Position numbers and translations under genes: made by a program
The notes under the pieces: model-generated
Told to the model about the DNA's origin: nothing
The model's input: the letters and a program-made list of their open reading frames with translations, nothing else
Databases searched by the model: none
Shown: in pieces, positions 14,801 through 22,582 of the stretch
How the letters are laid out: each line of letters begins with the position of its first letter
Position numbering within the stretch: the first letter of the stretch is position 1
Assembly: GCF_000153925.1 (NCBI RefSeq)
Contig: NZ_DS264349.1
Span: 73,454 to 137,453 of the forward strand
Source: [Ruminococcus] torques ATCC 27756
Lineage (GTDB): Bacteria; Bacillota; Clostridia; Lachnospirales; Lachnospiraceae
DNA length: 64,000 nt
Reading direction: 5' to 3'

Positions 14801-15931
14801 ATGCATCCGCATAGTGCGATTGCGGAGGTATTGTTCGGAGTTAAATTTACCAAAGCATTCCGTGATATCGTAGAAGGACGAGTCAGCATTAAACATGAGG
14901 CATGGAATGAGGTCAATCATATGCTGGATGGAAAGCTGACACCGTATATTCAGAAAGTAATTGATGGAGAAATGACGGCGAAGGATTTGGCGAACGCTTT
15001 GAAGACTGCGATCAATTCTGTTTACGGTCTTACTTCTGCAAATTTCGATAATCCATTCCGCGATCCTAGAAACAAAGATAATATTGTAGCCAAACGAGGA
15101 GCTCTGTTCATGATTAACCTCAAACACGAGGTACAGGAACGGGGCTTTACTGTTGCTCATATTAAGACAGATTCTATTAAGATTCCGGACGCAACTCCTG
15201 AGATTATCCAGTTTGTTATGGATTATGGAAAACGGTATGGCTACACCTTTGAACATGAGGCTACATATGACAGAATGTGTTTGGTAAACGATGCTGTTTA
15301 TATCGCCAAGTATAAAGACGGAAAATGGACCGCAACCGGTACACAATTCCAGATTCCATATGTCTTTAAGAAACTTTTTAGTAAAGAAGAGATTGTCTTT
15401 GAAGATATGTGTGAAACAAAATCAGTAAGCAGTGCATTATATTTGGATATGAATGAGGGGCTTCCCGATGTATCTTCTTCTGAAAAGGAATTTGCAAAAT
15501 TGGAAGATCAATACAAGAAAGGGCTACTCTCAGATACAACTCTCGAGAATCTTTGTGGGGAACTGCTCGAACGTATCGAAGAAGGACACAATTATATTTT
15601 CATTGGGCGAGTTGGTCAATTCTGCCCGATTAAGCCGGGGGCTGGCGGCGGTTTATTGATGAGAGAAAAAGACGGAAAGTATTATGCTGCTACAGGCTCA
15701 AAAGGGTATCGATGGCTGGAATCAGAGATGGTTAGAGAATTATCTAAAGAAGATTCTATCGACCGTTCTTATTATGACAAACTTGTCGATGATGCAGTAA
15801 AGACCATATCTAAATATGGCGATTTTGAATGGTTTGTTTCAGAAGATCCTTACATTGCAAAGCCAAAACTTGAGGATTTTATGAACATTCCAGAAGATGC
15901 AGATGAAGAAATACCATTTAATTATAGGTAA
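11867..15931 (+). CDS. SF3 helicase - AEP primase - family B DNA polymerase fusion
   Basis: 1354 residues; a complete replisome core in one chain. Residues 150-330 form a D5-like SF3 helicase (Walker A GAAGTGKST at about 183, 'LFMGTNKPVKI' sensor region). Residues 470-600 look like an archaeo-eukaryotic primase/PrimPol: 'VIDFDIPD' with the metal-binding acids (about 503), 'SGKGVHLHY' (about 541) and 'IEVKVFTG' (about 564). From about 700 comes a DnaQ-like 3'-5' exonuclease (DIEVFPN, FNCRRYDN, YCDND), then a family B palm: motif A DISSMHPHS (about 974), motif B KTAINSVYG (about 1046) and motif C HIKTDS (about 1099), where the usual first Asp of DTD is replaced. The C-terminus ends in an SSB-like acidic tip (DEEIPF). 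An internal ribosome site and ATG lie at 13655-13672. Domain names are from motifs only. Confidence 0.8.
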   Translation: MIDFLMISTRSTKRGAIEIYPKFIIKKSSDLMIRGGDFYAIWIEERGLWSTDEQDALQLIDRELDRYAEESRQRFDSDIKVLHMWDAESGMIDSWHKYCQKQMRDSFHTLDDKLIFSNTKTDKKDYASKKLKYPLEAGDLSAYNKLMSTLYSETERQKIEWAIGSIVCGESKKLQKFMVLYGAAGTGKSTVLNIIQQLFEGYYSVFDAKALGSSSNSFALEAFKNNPLVAIQHDGDLSRIEDNTRLNSLVSHELMTVNEKFKSTYSNRFKCFLFMGTNKPVKITDAKSGLIRRLVDVSPSGNKLGPKEYKTIMKQIEFELGAIAYHCQEIYLKNPGMYDDYIPIAMLGASNDFYNFIVDSYHVFKRENGTTLKAAWEMYKTYCDEAKVGYPFSQRVFKEELKNYFRDYKERFNMEDGSRVRSYYIRFRTEKFEEETIVEKQEEKHSLLHFDSIESVFDRECSDCPAQYATEKETPSMKWDNVKTKLSDLNTSQIHYVKVPENHIVIDFDIPDKDGNKSFERNVEEASKWPATYAELSKSGKGVHLHYIYTGDVNKLSRVYDDHIEVKVFTGKSSLRRKLTKCNDLPIAAISSGLPMKGENKMVNFEAIKSEKGLRTLIKRNLNKEIHPGTKPSIDFIYKILEDAYSSDLSYDVTDMRNAVLAFAANSTHQADYCIKLVNKMQFKSADPSTAGKNEEAKLVFYDIEVFPNLFLVNWKMEGEGKPVVRMINPTPTEIEELMRFRLVGFNCRRYDNHILYARLMGYTNEQLYNLSQKIISGSPNCFFGEAYNVSYTDVYDFASAGNKKSLKKLEIEMGIHHQELGLPWDQPVPEEMWTKVAEYCDNDVIATEAAFRYLKADWTARQILADLAGMTVNDTTNTLTQKIIFGNERKPQDQFHYRNLAEPVHDLDDETYSFLAEACPEMMSQTHGEEGSLLPYFPGYKYENGKSTYLGEEVGEGGYVYAEPGMYGDVALLDISSMHPHSAIAEVLFGVKFTKAFRDIVEGRVSIKHEAWNEVNHMLDGKLTPYIQKVIDGEMTAKDLANALKTAINSVYGLTSANFDNPFRDPRNKDNIVAKRGALFMINLKHEVQERGFTVAHIKTDSIKIPDATPEIIQFVMDYGKRYGYTFEHEATYDRMCLVNDAVYIAKYKDGKWTATGTQFQIPYVFKKLFSKEEIVFEDMCETKSVSSALYLDMNEGLPDVSSSEKEFAKLEDQYKKGLLSDTTLENLCGELLERIEEGHNYIFIGRVGQFCPIKPGAGGGLLMREKDGKYYAATGSKGYRWLESEMVRELSKEDSIDRSYYDKLVDDAVKTISKYGDFEWFVSEDPYIAKPKLEDFMNIPEDADEEIPFNYR
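13655..13672 (+). promoter_or_regulatory. Internal ribosome site and in-frame start for polymerase half
   Basis: AAAGGAG at 13655-13661 is followed by an ATG at 13670 (8-nt spacing) in frame with the fusion, at residue 602, between the primase-like and the exonuclease-polymerase parts. It would produce a stand-alone polymerase of about 753 residues. It may be active or a relic of two genes that fused. Confidence 0.6.
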
Positions 15932-17665
15932 TTGCGAAACAAGTCCGCAATCCTGACTGAAAACAGGCGAAGGCTCCTGTCATGCAGGATTCTTGGGATA
16001 GGAAGTGAAAATCGTTCATTTCTTGGCACAACAAATAAACCTCATGGGCTTATGAAGTTGGTAAGTCCTATGCTATGAGTGGTTTTAAACTTCGTATGTA
16101 TTGATGCTGGTGAATTTTATCAGCAACCATGACAGTTATTAACTGAGAAATTCCTGCAAGCAACAAATCTGCATGTAGTGTTTTCTCATTTTGGGTTTTA
16201 CGACCGGCAATACAGAAACTGTCTTTAAAATGGTTGATTGATTTTTCAACGTTTACACGGATTTTATAGGTCTCATCCCATTCTACGGAACCACGTTCCA
16301 CACCGGGATAGGCACGCAGATTCTTTTCGGGGTAAATGTAAATCATTCTTCCACAGGAAGATGTGGTACAGGGGTTCTCACAGCGGCAGACACGGCGTTT
16401 CGTTTTGGTTTCACGGTTGTATTCCCATTTCATTTTAGGGCATACAAACTTCATGCTGGGAAGTTTGCTTCTCAGATGAGATTTACTCCCTTCCCGTTTC
16501 ATAGGAAGTGTGGAATCATGCGGACAGCAAGGAACACCATTTTCGTTGAAGGTGTAGCCATTTTCTTCCATTGATAGTTTTGTCCGGAGTGGAATAAATG
16601 CTTTTTCAAAGCCAAGATCATCCAAAAGGGCTTTGTAGATTTCAATGGTATCAAAAGCGGCATCGCCTAGAAAAGTTTTAGGGTTGATCAAAGGATGCTT
16701 CTGAAAGAAATCAATCAAAACAGGGAGCAGTGCCTTAGAGTCCGCAAGTGATTTATCTTCATCTGGTGAATCGGATTTCTTTTCAACAATGATATTAGGA
16801 TGAGCATTTAGGAAATCTTTATTGTAGAAGGTAATATCGCGAACAATACCAAGACCATTAGTGACAATACCAAACTTATAGGCATAGCAGAAATGTCCGT
16901 TGATGTACATCTGTTGGATAGCTGGGTTAGCAGTAGCGTGTGCAGGCATTGAGCCGTAAGCAGCTTTGTAAGGATCAAAGTTTTTATCAAAGTTGTGAGC
17001 CTTTGCAAAGGCCTTTAACTGTTTTATGATACGGTTTGCGTATTTCGGATTATTTTCTGTTACCCATGCCTCAATTCCAGAAGTATCAAAGATACTCATG
17101 GAAGCAAGGTTAGAATCAATACGTTGGCAGATCGGTTCAGTGATATCAACTAAGTGATCGAACATCGATTGTAAGTCCATAAGAAAGTCCTGTTTAAAGC
17201 GGGTAAATTTTGAGGCATCAGGAACAACACGGAAGCCACAGAAATCCCGTAGTTCCTGAGAATATTTTAAAAATATAATCAGAAGAGTATCTGTCGGGAT
17301 TGAGAAAATGCGCTGAATAAGGAGAGCCTTAATCATAGGATAAAGTGGATGCTTACGAGGTCTTCCTGTAGAAGCGTGAAAATGAGTAACAAAAGAAACA
17401 GGAACAATTTCATCAAGATTAATGGTTTGGTCAAGTAGAGAAAGAAACTGATATTTGTCATTATCGAATTTATTTTGGCAATCTTCAAAAACTTCTGCCA
17501 AAGTGAGCTGCTTATATGGTATCATATAGGTACATCTCCTTTCGGGTGGTTGGTTTATAGTTTCTAGGCAACTCTATTTTACCACAATCCGTTGAGGAGA
17601 TGTTTTGTTTTATAAAAGTTAAAATGCCGTATTTATGCGGCTTGTGGCGTTTCGCAAACACCTAT
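15924..17665. mobile_element. IS1182-family insertion sequence
   Basis: About 1.74 kb. It carries one transposase gene on the - strand and is bounded by imperfect inverted ends: ATAGGTAATTGCGAAAC (15924-15940) and its complement GTTTCGCAAACACCTAT (17649-17665), matching at 15 of 17 positions, with AAG-CCGC matches further inside. The exact tips are uncertain: the shared core TTGCGAAAC could be the true end (15932-17657), and the stop codon of the polymerase lies inside the longer version. No clear target duplication was seen. Confidence 0.7.
16068..17525 (-). CDS. IS1182-family transposase
   Basis: 485 residues, the usual length for the family, with no internal stop. It has an N-terminal DUF772-like domain ('MIKALLIQRIFSIPTDTLL') and a DDE domain: 'FDTSGIEAW' (first Asp, about 145), 'FLGDAAFDT' (second Asp, about 285) and a C-terminal 'RVNVEKSINHFKDSF' that supplies the Glu. 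A cysteine-rich insert (CRCENPCTTSSCG) precedes the Glu, as is common in IS1182 relatives. The ATG follows CGAAAGGAGATGTACCTAT. It cuts and pastes or copies the element; it looks functional. Confidence 0.9.
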   Translation of the reverse strand: MIPYKQLTLAEVFEDCQNKFDNDKYQFLSLLDQTINLDEIVPVSFVTHFHASTGRPRKHPLYPMIKALLIQRIFSIPTDTLLIIFLKYSQELRDFCGFRVVPDASKFTRFKQDFLMDLQSMFDHLVDITEPICQRIDSNLASMSIFDTSGIEAWVTENNPKYANRIIKQLKAFAKAHNFDKNFDPYKAAYGSMPAHATANPAIQQMYINGHFCYAYKFGIVTNGLGIVRDITFYNKDFLNAHPNIIVEKKSDSPDEDKSLADSKALLPVLIDFFQKHPLINPKTFLGDAAFDTIEIYKALLDDLGFEKAFIPLRTKLSMEENGYTFNENGVPCCPHDSTLPMKREGSKSHLRSKLPSMKFVCPKMKWEYNRETKTKRRVCRCENPCTTSSCGRMIYIYPEKNLRAYPGVERGSVEWDETYKIRVNVEKSINHFKDSFCIAGRKTQNEKTLHADLLLAGISQLITVMVADKIHQHQYIRSLKPLIA

Positions 17666-17694
17666 TATGTATGTATCAGGAAAGGAGAACGATT

Positions 17695-18498
17695 GTGCTT
17701 ACGATTGGAAATTATGTAAAGGCGAAAACGCCGGAAGAAGCATATGAATTAAATCAGGCGCGCAGCAGCAGGATCATGGGCGGAATGATGTGGATGCGCC
17801 TTTCAAATGCAAGAGTGAAAACATTGATCGATATTTCAGGTTTAGGATTGGATCAAATAGAAGAAACGGAAGATGAGATACGAATCGGAGCAATGTGTAC
17901 GCTGCGTCAGATCGAGCAAAGCGAAGCAGTTAAAAAATTATGCGGAGACGGAATAGAGGAGGCTGTGCGTCACATTGTCGGAGTTCAATTTCGGAATCAG
18001 GCGACGGTTGGAGGAAGCATTTACGGAAGATTCGGTTTTTCAGACGTATTAACTGCATTTTTGGCACTGGATACATATGTAGAACTTTATGACGGAGGAA
18101 GAATCTGCTTAGCTGAATTTGCAAAGAAAAAACCGGATAATGATCTGCTTCTTTTCATAGTTGTTAAGAAGAAGAAAAGACAGTTCCGTTATGATTCCAT
18201 CCGTCAGACGAAGACGGATTTCCCTGTGATCGCCTGTTCAGTGTCAAGAGAGAAAGCGAACGGGCAGGAGACATGGTATTTTGCGGTAGGCGCAAGACCG
18301 ATGAAGGCAGATATGATCGAAAAGAAATGGTCTGTCGCAAAAGATGCGTCTTTAGAGAAAATCGAGGAATATGCGGCTTTGGCAGCGGCAGAATTTAAGT
18401 ACGGTACAAATATGCGCGGAAGCGCCGGGTACAGACAGCATTTGGCAAAGGTCCTTATCAAGAGAGAAATAATGTCGATTTTATCGGAGGAAATATAA
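17695..18498 (+). CDS. xdhB: Molybdenum hydroxylase FAD-binding subunit (XdhB-like)
   Basis: 267 residues from the GTG at 17695, which follows AAAGGAG by 7 nt; a longer frame upstream would start in the IS end. It belongs to the FAD_binding_5/CO_deh_flav_C type: the flavin region includes 'GGMMWMRLSN' in place of the usual GGTD-type turn and 'FRNQATVGGSIYGRFGFSDV' for the isoalloxazine pocket. In xanthine dehydrogenase-type enzymes this subunit passes electrons from the 2Fe-2S clusters to FAD. Its stop overlaps the start of the next gene (TAATG). The absent chromosomal upstream region is replaced by the IS, so its native promoter may be lost or lie in the IS. Confidence 0.85.
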   Translation: MLTIGNYVKAKTPEEAYELNQARSSRIMGGMMWMRLSNARVKTLIDISGLGLDQIEETEDEIRIGAMCTLRQIEQSEAVKKLCGDGIEEAVRHIVGVQFRNQATVGGSIYGRFGFSDVLTAFLALDTYVELYDGGRICLAEFAKKKPDNDLLLFIVVKKKKRQFRYDSIRQTKTDFPVIACSVSREKANGQETWYFAVGARPMKADMIEKKWSVAKDASLEKIEEYAALAAAEFKYGTNMRGSAGYRQHLAKVLIKREIMSILSEEI

Positions 18499-18977
18499 TG
18501 GAGATACAGTTCGTTTTAAATGACAAACAGGTAAAAGCAGAAGTTGGCGCAGATACGATTTTGTTAAATGTGTTGAGAGATCTCGGATGTAAGAGCGTAA
18601 AGTGCGGCTGCGAGACGACAAACTGTGGATTGTGTACAGTCTGGATCAACGGAAAATCCCGCCTTTCCTGCTCGGTTCTTGCCGCAAGTATCGAGGGAGA
18701 GAGCGTTACGACTTTGGAAGGCGTTGAAAAAGAGGCTGCGCAGTTCGGAGAATTTTTGGCAGATGAAGGAGCGGAGCAGTGCGGTTTCTGTTCTCCGGGA
18801 TTTATTATGAACGTGCTCGCAATGGCAAGAGAACTTCAGAACCCGACATTGGACGAGATCAAAGAATACCTTGCGGGAAATCTTTGCCGCTGCACGGGAT
18901 ATATGGGACAGCTTCGCGCGATTAAAAAATATATAGAAGTAAAAAATGCAGAGAAAAAAGGCGGAAAGGAGGAGTAG
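18498..18977 (+). CDS. xdhC: Molybdenum hydroxylase 2Fe-2S subunit (XdhC-like)
   Basis: 159 residues. The N-terminal plant-type ferredoxin domain has 'KCGCETTNCGLCTVWING' and a following CSVLA cysteine. The C-terminal four-helix domain has 'QCGFCSPGFIM' and 'LCRCTGYMG', giving the second 2Fe-2S cluster. It moves electrons from the molybdenum site to FAD. It is the middle gene of a three-gene operon, overlapping the FAD subunit by one base and lying 2 nt before the large subunit. Full length and intact. Confidence 0.92.
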   Translation: MEIQFVLNDKQVKAEVGADTILLNVLRDLGCKSVKCGCETTNCGLCTVWINGKSRLSCSVLAASIEGESVTTLEGVEKEAAQFGEFLADEGAEQCGFCSPGFIMNVLAMARELQNPTLDEIKEYLAGNLCRCTGYMGQLRAIKKYIEVKNAEKKGGKEE

Positions 18978-18979
18978 AC

Positions 18980-21319
18980 ATGGCAGAAGGACAGAATGTG
19001 TGCAGTGAGAACAAGGAAATAAGAGAAACGATGCGGCAGATGCGTGTTGTAAATAAAGGAATCCGGAAAGTTGACGCAAAAGCGCTCGTGACAGGACGCG
19101 CCGTATATACAAATGATATCGCATCTTCAGACAGCTTAATCGTAAAGCTTGTAAGAAGCCCTCATGCTCATGCGCTGATCAAAGAGATTAATACTACACG
19201 TGCGGAGGCGCTCCCGGGAATTGAATGTGTGCTTACATATAAAGACTGTCCGAATAAACGTTTCACGCTGGCAGGTCAGACATATCCTGAGCCAAGTCCG
19301 TACGACCGGCTTATTCTTGATCAGAGAATCCGGTTCGTAGGAGATGCGGTCGCAATCGTCGCTGGAACTTCGGAAGCGGTTGTAAAGCAGGCTATGAGGC
19401 TGATCAAAGTAAAATACGAAGTATTGGAGCCGGTTTTAGATTTCAGAACGGCAAAAGATCATCCGATCCTCGTTCATCCGGAAGAAAACTGGAGAAGTCT
19501 TTGTCCTGTCGGAGCGGATAACAAACGTAATTTGTGTGCTCATGACGTAAGTGAGAGCGGAGATGTAGATGCAGTCCTTGCATCTTGCGACCATGTGATC
19601 GATCGGGTATACCATACAAAAGCAAATCAGCAGGCGATGATGGAAACATTTCGTACATATACATATATGGATGCATACGGAAGGCTGAATATTGTATCTT
19701 CTACCCAAGTGCCTTTCCATGTCCGCCGCATTCTCGGAAATGCGCTTGATATTCCGAAGCATAAAATCCGTGTTATAAAGCCGCGTATTGGCGGCGGATT
19801 CGGGGCAAAACAGACGTCGGTTTCGGAGATTTATCCGGCGCTTGTTACATGGAAAACAGGAAAACCGGCAAAGATTATTTACACAAGAGAAGAGTCTCTG
19901 ATCGCTTCGTCACCTCGCCACGAAATGGAAATCCATGTTCGTTTAGGAGCGGATAAAGAGGGAAATATCAAAGGGATTGATCTGTATACATTGTCAAATA
20001 CAGGCGCGTTCGGTGAACACGGCCCCACAACGGTCGGGTTATCCGGGCATAAATCGATTCCTCTTTACGGAAGCGCAGAAGCGTTTCGGTTCAGTTATGA
20101 CGTAGTGTATACAAATGTTATGTCTGCGGGAGCTTATAGGGGATATGGGGCGACACAAGGTATTTTTGCCTTAGAGTCTGCGGTAAATGAACTGGCACAG
20201 ACACTTCATATGGATCCGACCGTTCTCAGAGCGAAAAATATGGTGCGGGAAGGTCAGATGATGCCTGCCTACTATGGGGAGACGACGAGAAGCTGTGCTC
20301 TCGACAGATGTCTTGAACGTGCGAAAGAAATGATAGGATGGGATGAAAAATATCCCTGTTATGACTGTGGAAACGGAAAAGTCCGCGGTGTCGGCGTTGC
20401 TATGGCGATGCAGGGATCGGGAATTTCGGGAGTAGATACAGGCGCGGTTGAAATTAAAGTAAACGATGACGGATTTTACAGTTTAATGATCGGGGCGACC
20501 GATATGGGAACGGGCTGCGATACGATACTGACACAGATGGCTGCAGAATGTCTTGAGTGTGAGATGGAAGATATTGTCGTGCATGGAGTAGATACAGATA
20601 ATTCCCCGTATGACTGCGGATCTTACGCATCCAGTACGACATATGTTACGGGAATGGCAGTTGTGAAAACGTGTGAGACACTTCGGAAAAAGATATGCGA
20701 AAGAGGGGCGGAATATCTCGGATGCAGTCCTGATGATGTGGAGTTTGACGGAGAAAAAGTTGTCAATCTGAAAACAAAAGAAGAGATAACGAGAAAAGAA
20801 ATAGGAAACAAAGTAATGTGCAGCAGCAACGCGCCGCTGTCCGCAACAGAAGCCTTTTCTTCTCCTGTATCTCCGCCGCCGTTCATGGTCGGTATTGCAG
20901 AAGTGGAGATCGATAAAGAGACGGGAGTTGTTGAACCAATCGATTATGCCGCTGTTGTAGACTGCGGAACGGTCGTTAATCCGAATCTTGCAAGAGTGCA
21001 GACTGAAGGGGGAATCGCCCAGGGAATCGGAATGGCGCTTTATGAGGATATCATTTACAGCGAAAAAGGAAAGAACTACAGTAATTCCTTTATGCAGTAT
21101 AAAATACCGAGCCGTCTTGATGTCGGAGAGATCCGTGTGGAATTCGAGAGCAGTTATGAACCGACAGGACCTTTCGGCGCAAAATCCATTGGAGAGATCG
21201 TTATCAATACTCCGTCTCCTGCAATTTCAAATGCAGTTCAAAATGCAGTCGGAGTAATTGTGAGGGAGCTTCCGATCACGGCGGAGAAAGTGTATAAAGG
21301 AATGGCGGAAAAAGAATAA
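18980..21319 (+). CDS. xdhA: Molybdenum hydroxylase large subunit (xanthine dehydrogenase family)
   Basis: 779 residues. An aldehyde oxidase/xanthine dehydrogenase a/b hammerhead at about 30-140 is followed by the molybdopterin-binding domain: 'GGGFGAKQT' (about 270), 'GAYRGYGATQG' (about 380) and 'FGAKSIGEI' near the end, which carries the catalytic Glu. It would hydroxylate a purine, aldehyde or N-heterocycle at a Mo-pterin centre in the cytoplasm; the substrate cannot be read from the sequence. Selenium-dependent relatives are common in Clostridia, but no maturation genes are in view. Operon with the two genes upstream. Confidence 0.88.
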   Translation: MAEGQNVCSENKEIRETMRQMRVVNKGIRKVDAKALVTGRAVYTNDIASSDSLIVKLVRSPHAHALIKEINTTRAEALPGIECVLTYKDCPNKRFTLAGQTYPEPSPYDRLILDQRIRFVGDAVAIVAGTSEAVVKQAMRLIKVKYEVLEPVLDFRTAKDHPILVHPEENWRSLCPVGADNKRNLCAHDVSESGDVDAVLASCDHVIDRVYHTKANQQAMMETFRTYTYMDAYGRLNIVSSTQVPFHVRRILGNALDIPKHKIRVIKPRIGGGFGAKQTSVSEIYPALVTWKTGKPAKIIYTREESLIASSPRHEMEIHVRLGADKEGNIKGIDLYTLSNTGAFGEHGPTTVGLSGHKSIPLYGSAEAFRFSYDVVYTNVMSAGAYRGYGATQGIFALESAVNELAQTLHMDPTVLRAKNMVREGQMMPAYYGETTRSCALDRCLERAKEMIGWDEKYPCYDCGNGKVRGVGVAMAMQGSGISGVDTGAVEIKVNDDGFYSLMIGATDMGTGCDTILTQMAAECLECEMEDIVVHGVDTDNSPYDCGSYASSTTYVTGMAVVKTCETLRKKICERGAEYLGCSPDDVEFDGEKVVNLKTKEEITRKEIGNKVMCSSNAPLSATEAFSSPVSPPPFMVGIAEVEIDKETGVVEPIDYAAVVDCGTVVNPNLARVQTEGGIAQGIGMALYEDIIYSEKGKNYSNSFMQYKIPSRLDVGEIRVEFESSYEPTGPFGAKSIGEIVINTPSPAISNAVQNAVGVIVRELPITAEKVYKGMAEKE

Positions 21320-21321
21320 AA

Positions 21322-21412
21322 GCAAGTATGTAAAAGCAAGTATATAAAATGGAGATATTAAAAAAATATTAAAAACAAAGATATAAAAAATAAAGATATA
21401 AAAGATATAAAA
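21322..21412 (+). repeat. A-rich low-complexity tract with short direct repeats
   Basis: AAAGCAAGTATGTAAAAGCAAGTATATAAA is followed in the genome by several AAAGATATAAAA-type units. It lies between the xdhA stop and a terminator. No gene is seen; slippage-prone filler is the simplest reading. Confidence 0.5.
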
Positions 21413-21417
21413 ATAGA

Positions 21418-21460
21418 GGAGATGCGCTGTTGATTTGCGGCATCTCCTGCTTTATTTTTG
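21418..21460 (+). terminator. Intrinsic terminator of the molybdenum hydroxylase operon
   Basis: GGAGATGC pairs with GCATCTCC over a 14-nt loop, followed by TGCTTTATTTTTG. Confidence 0.8.
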
Positions 21461-21509
21461 TCGTTATGTAAAAGTTTATTCGTTTATGAAGACTATAGGT
21501 ACAACATTC

Positions 21510-22571
21510 TCACATAAATGTGTTCAACTCGTTTTCAAAAAAACCGATTTTTGTAGGATAAATATAACTGTCGCCGATTTCTTTTAAAAGGACGAGGTTT
21601 AAGTGTCCGTTTAAGTTTTTCTTATCAAGGGAGATCGCTTTGATCAGTTCGGAAACAGTCAATTTGCAGCTTGTCGGAAGATTGTAGATATCTAAAGCTT
21701 TCCGAATCTTTTCAGCGCATCCCTTTGCGGTAAGGCCGCGTTTTTCTGACATTTTCGTAAGCTGATACATGCCGATTCCGACGGCTTCTCCATGGCTTTC
21801 CCGCTCATATTGATAATATTGTTCAATCGTATGGGCCAGTGTATGACCGAAATTTAAAAGCATCCGCTCTCCGGTATCAAACTGGTCTGCTTCTACAACG
21901 ATCCGTTTGATATCAACACATCTGGCAATGATCTTTGGCAGATCCGGTTTGAGATCTTCAAATGAAGAATGAGAAAGGAGAAGATCAAACAACCCGGAGT
22001 CTTTGATGCAGCCATATTTGATCACTTCGCCCATGCCGTCATGGATGAAATGATCAGGCAGTGTGTTCAGTACAAGAGGATCGATCAGCACCATTTTCGG
22101 GTGGAAGAACGCGCCTACAAGATTTTTCCCCTGAGGAAGGTCTACGGCGGTTTTGCCGCCGACGGATGAGTCTACCTGTGCCAAAAGAGAAGTCGGTATT
22201 TGCACACATTTGATTCCTCGCAAGTAGGTAGATGCCGCAAATCCGGTCAGATCCCCGATCACTCCGCCTCCGAGAGCGATCACAAGATCGCTTCGGGTCA
22301 GTTTTGCGTCAAGCATTGCGGAGTAGACTTTCGGAAGTGTGTCGAAACTTTTTGTCGGTTCTCCATGAGGGAGGACGAGAGAATGACACTCGTAGCCAGA
22401 AAGGGAATCGCATAATTGTTTTCCGTACAGTGGAAATACATTGTCATCGGAGACGATCATAATACGCTGTCCGTGAAACAGATCGGCGATGTATTCTCCC
22501 GCGCGATTTAAAATCCCGTTTTCAATATAGATCGGATAAGAGTTTTCCTTCAGATTGACTGTTAGTTTCAT
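21510..22571 (-). CDS. aroB: 3-dehydroquinate synthase
   Basis: 353 residues, full length. It converts DAHP to 3-dehydroquinate, the second step of the shikimate pathway, in the cytosol, using NAD and a divalent metal. Seen are 'GGGVIGDLTGFAAS' (nucleotide-binding glycine-rich loop, about 100), 'PTSLLAQVDSSVGGKT' (about 125), 'MGEVIKYG' and the metal-ligand segment 'NFGHTLAHTIE' (about 245). It lies 11 nt after the DAHP synthase gene on the same strand, so the two form an operon for the first two steps of aromatic biosynthesis. Confidence 0.96.
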   Translation of the reverse strand: MKLTVNLKENSYPIYIENGILNRAGEYIADLFHGQRIMIVSDDNVFPLYGKQLCDSLSGYECHSLVLPHGEPTKSFDTLPKVYSAMLDAKLTRSDLVIALGGGVIGDLTGFAASTYLRGIKCVQIPTSLLAQVDSSVGGKTAVDLPQGKNLVGAFFHPKMVLIDPLVLNTLPDHFIHDGMGEVIKYGCIKDSGLFDLLLSHSSFEDLKPDLPKIIARCVDIKRIVVEADQFDTGERMLLNFGHTLAHTIEQYYQYERESHGEAVGIGMYQLTKMSEKRGLTAKGCAEKIRKALDIYNLPTSCKLTVSELIKAISLDKKNLNGHLNLVLLKEIGDSYIYPTKIGFFENELNTFM

Positions 22572-22582
22572 AGAATCTCCTT

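Noticed and set aside
14786-15346. A 186-residue - strand frame inside the polymerase
   Set aside because: It overlaps family B motifs on the other strand, has no ribosome site and no recognisable domain.
1-15931. Reading the first element as a conjugative element or plasmid
   Set aside because: No relaxase, coupling protein or type IV secretion gene is visible; DUF6353, DUF3310 and the small gene style point to a phage. Structural genes would have to lie before the window.
16068-17525. Transposase as an inactive remnant
   Set aside because: The frame is uninterrupted, of family length, with all three acidic catalytic segments and a good ribosome site, so it is listed as intact.
18564-19124. 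A 186-residue - strand frame across the 2Fe-2S and large subunit genes
   Set aside because: Spans the junction of two well-supported genes and shows no protein-like pattern.
21322-21412. Repeated AAAGATATAAAA units as a possible CRISPR-like or iteron array
   Set aside because: Units are short, irregular and without spacers of constant length; low-complexity sequence explains them.
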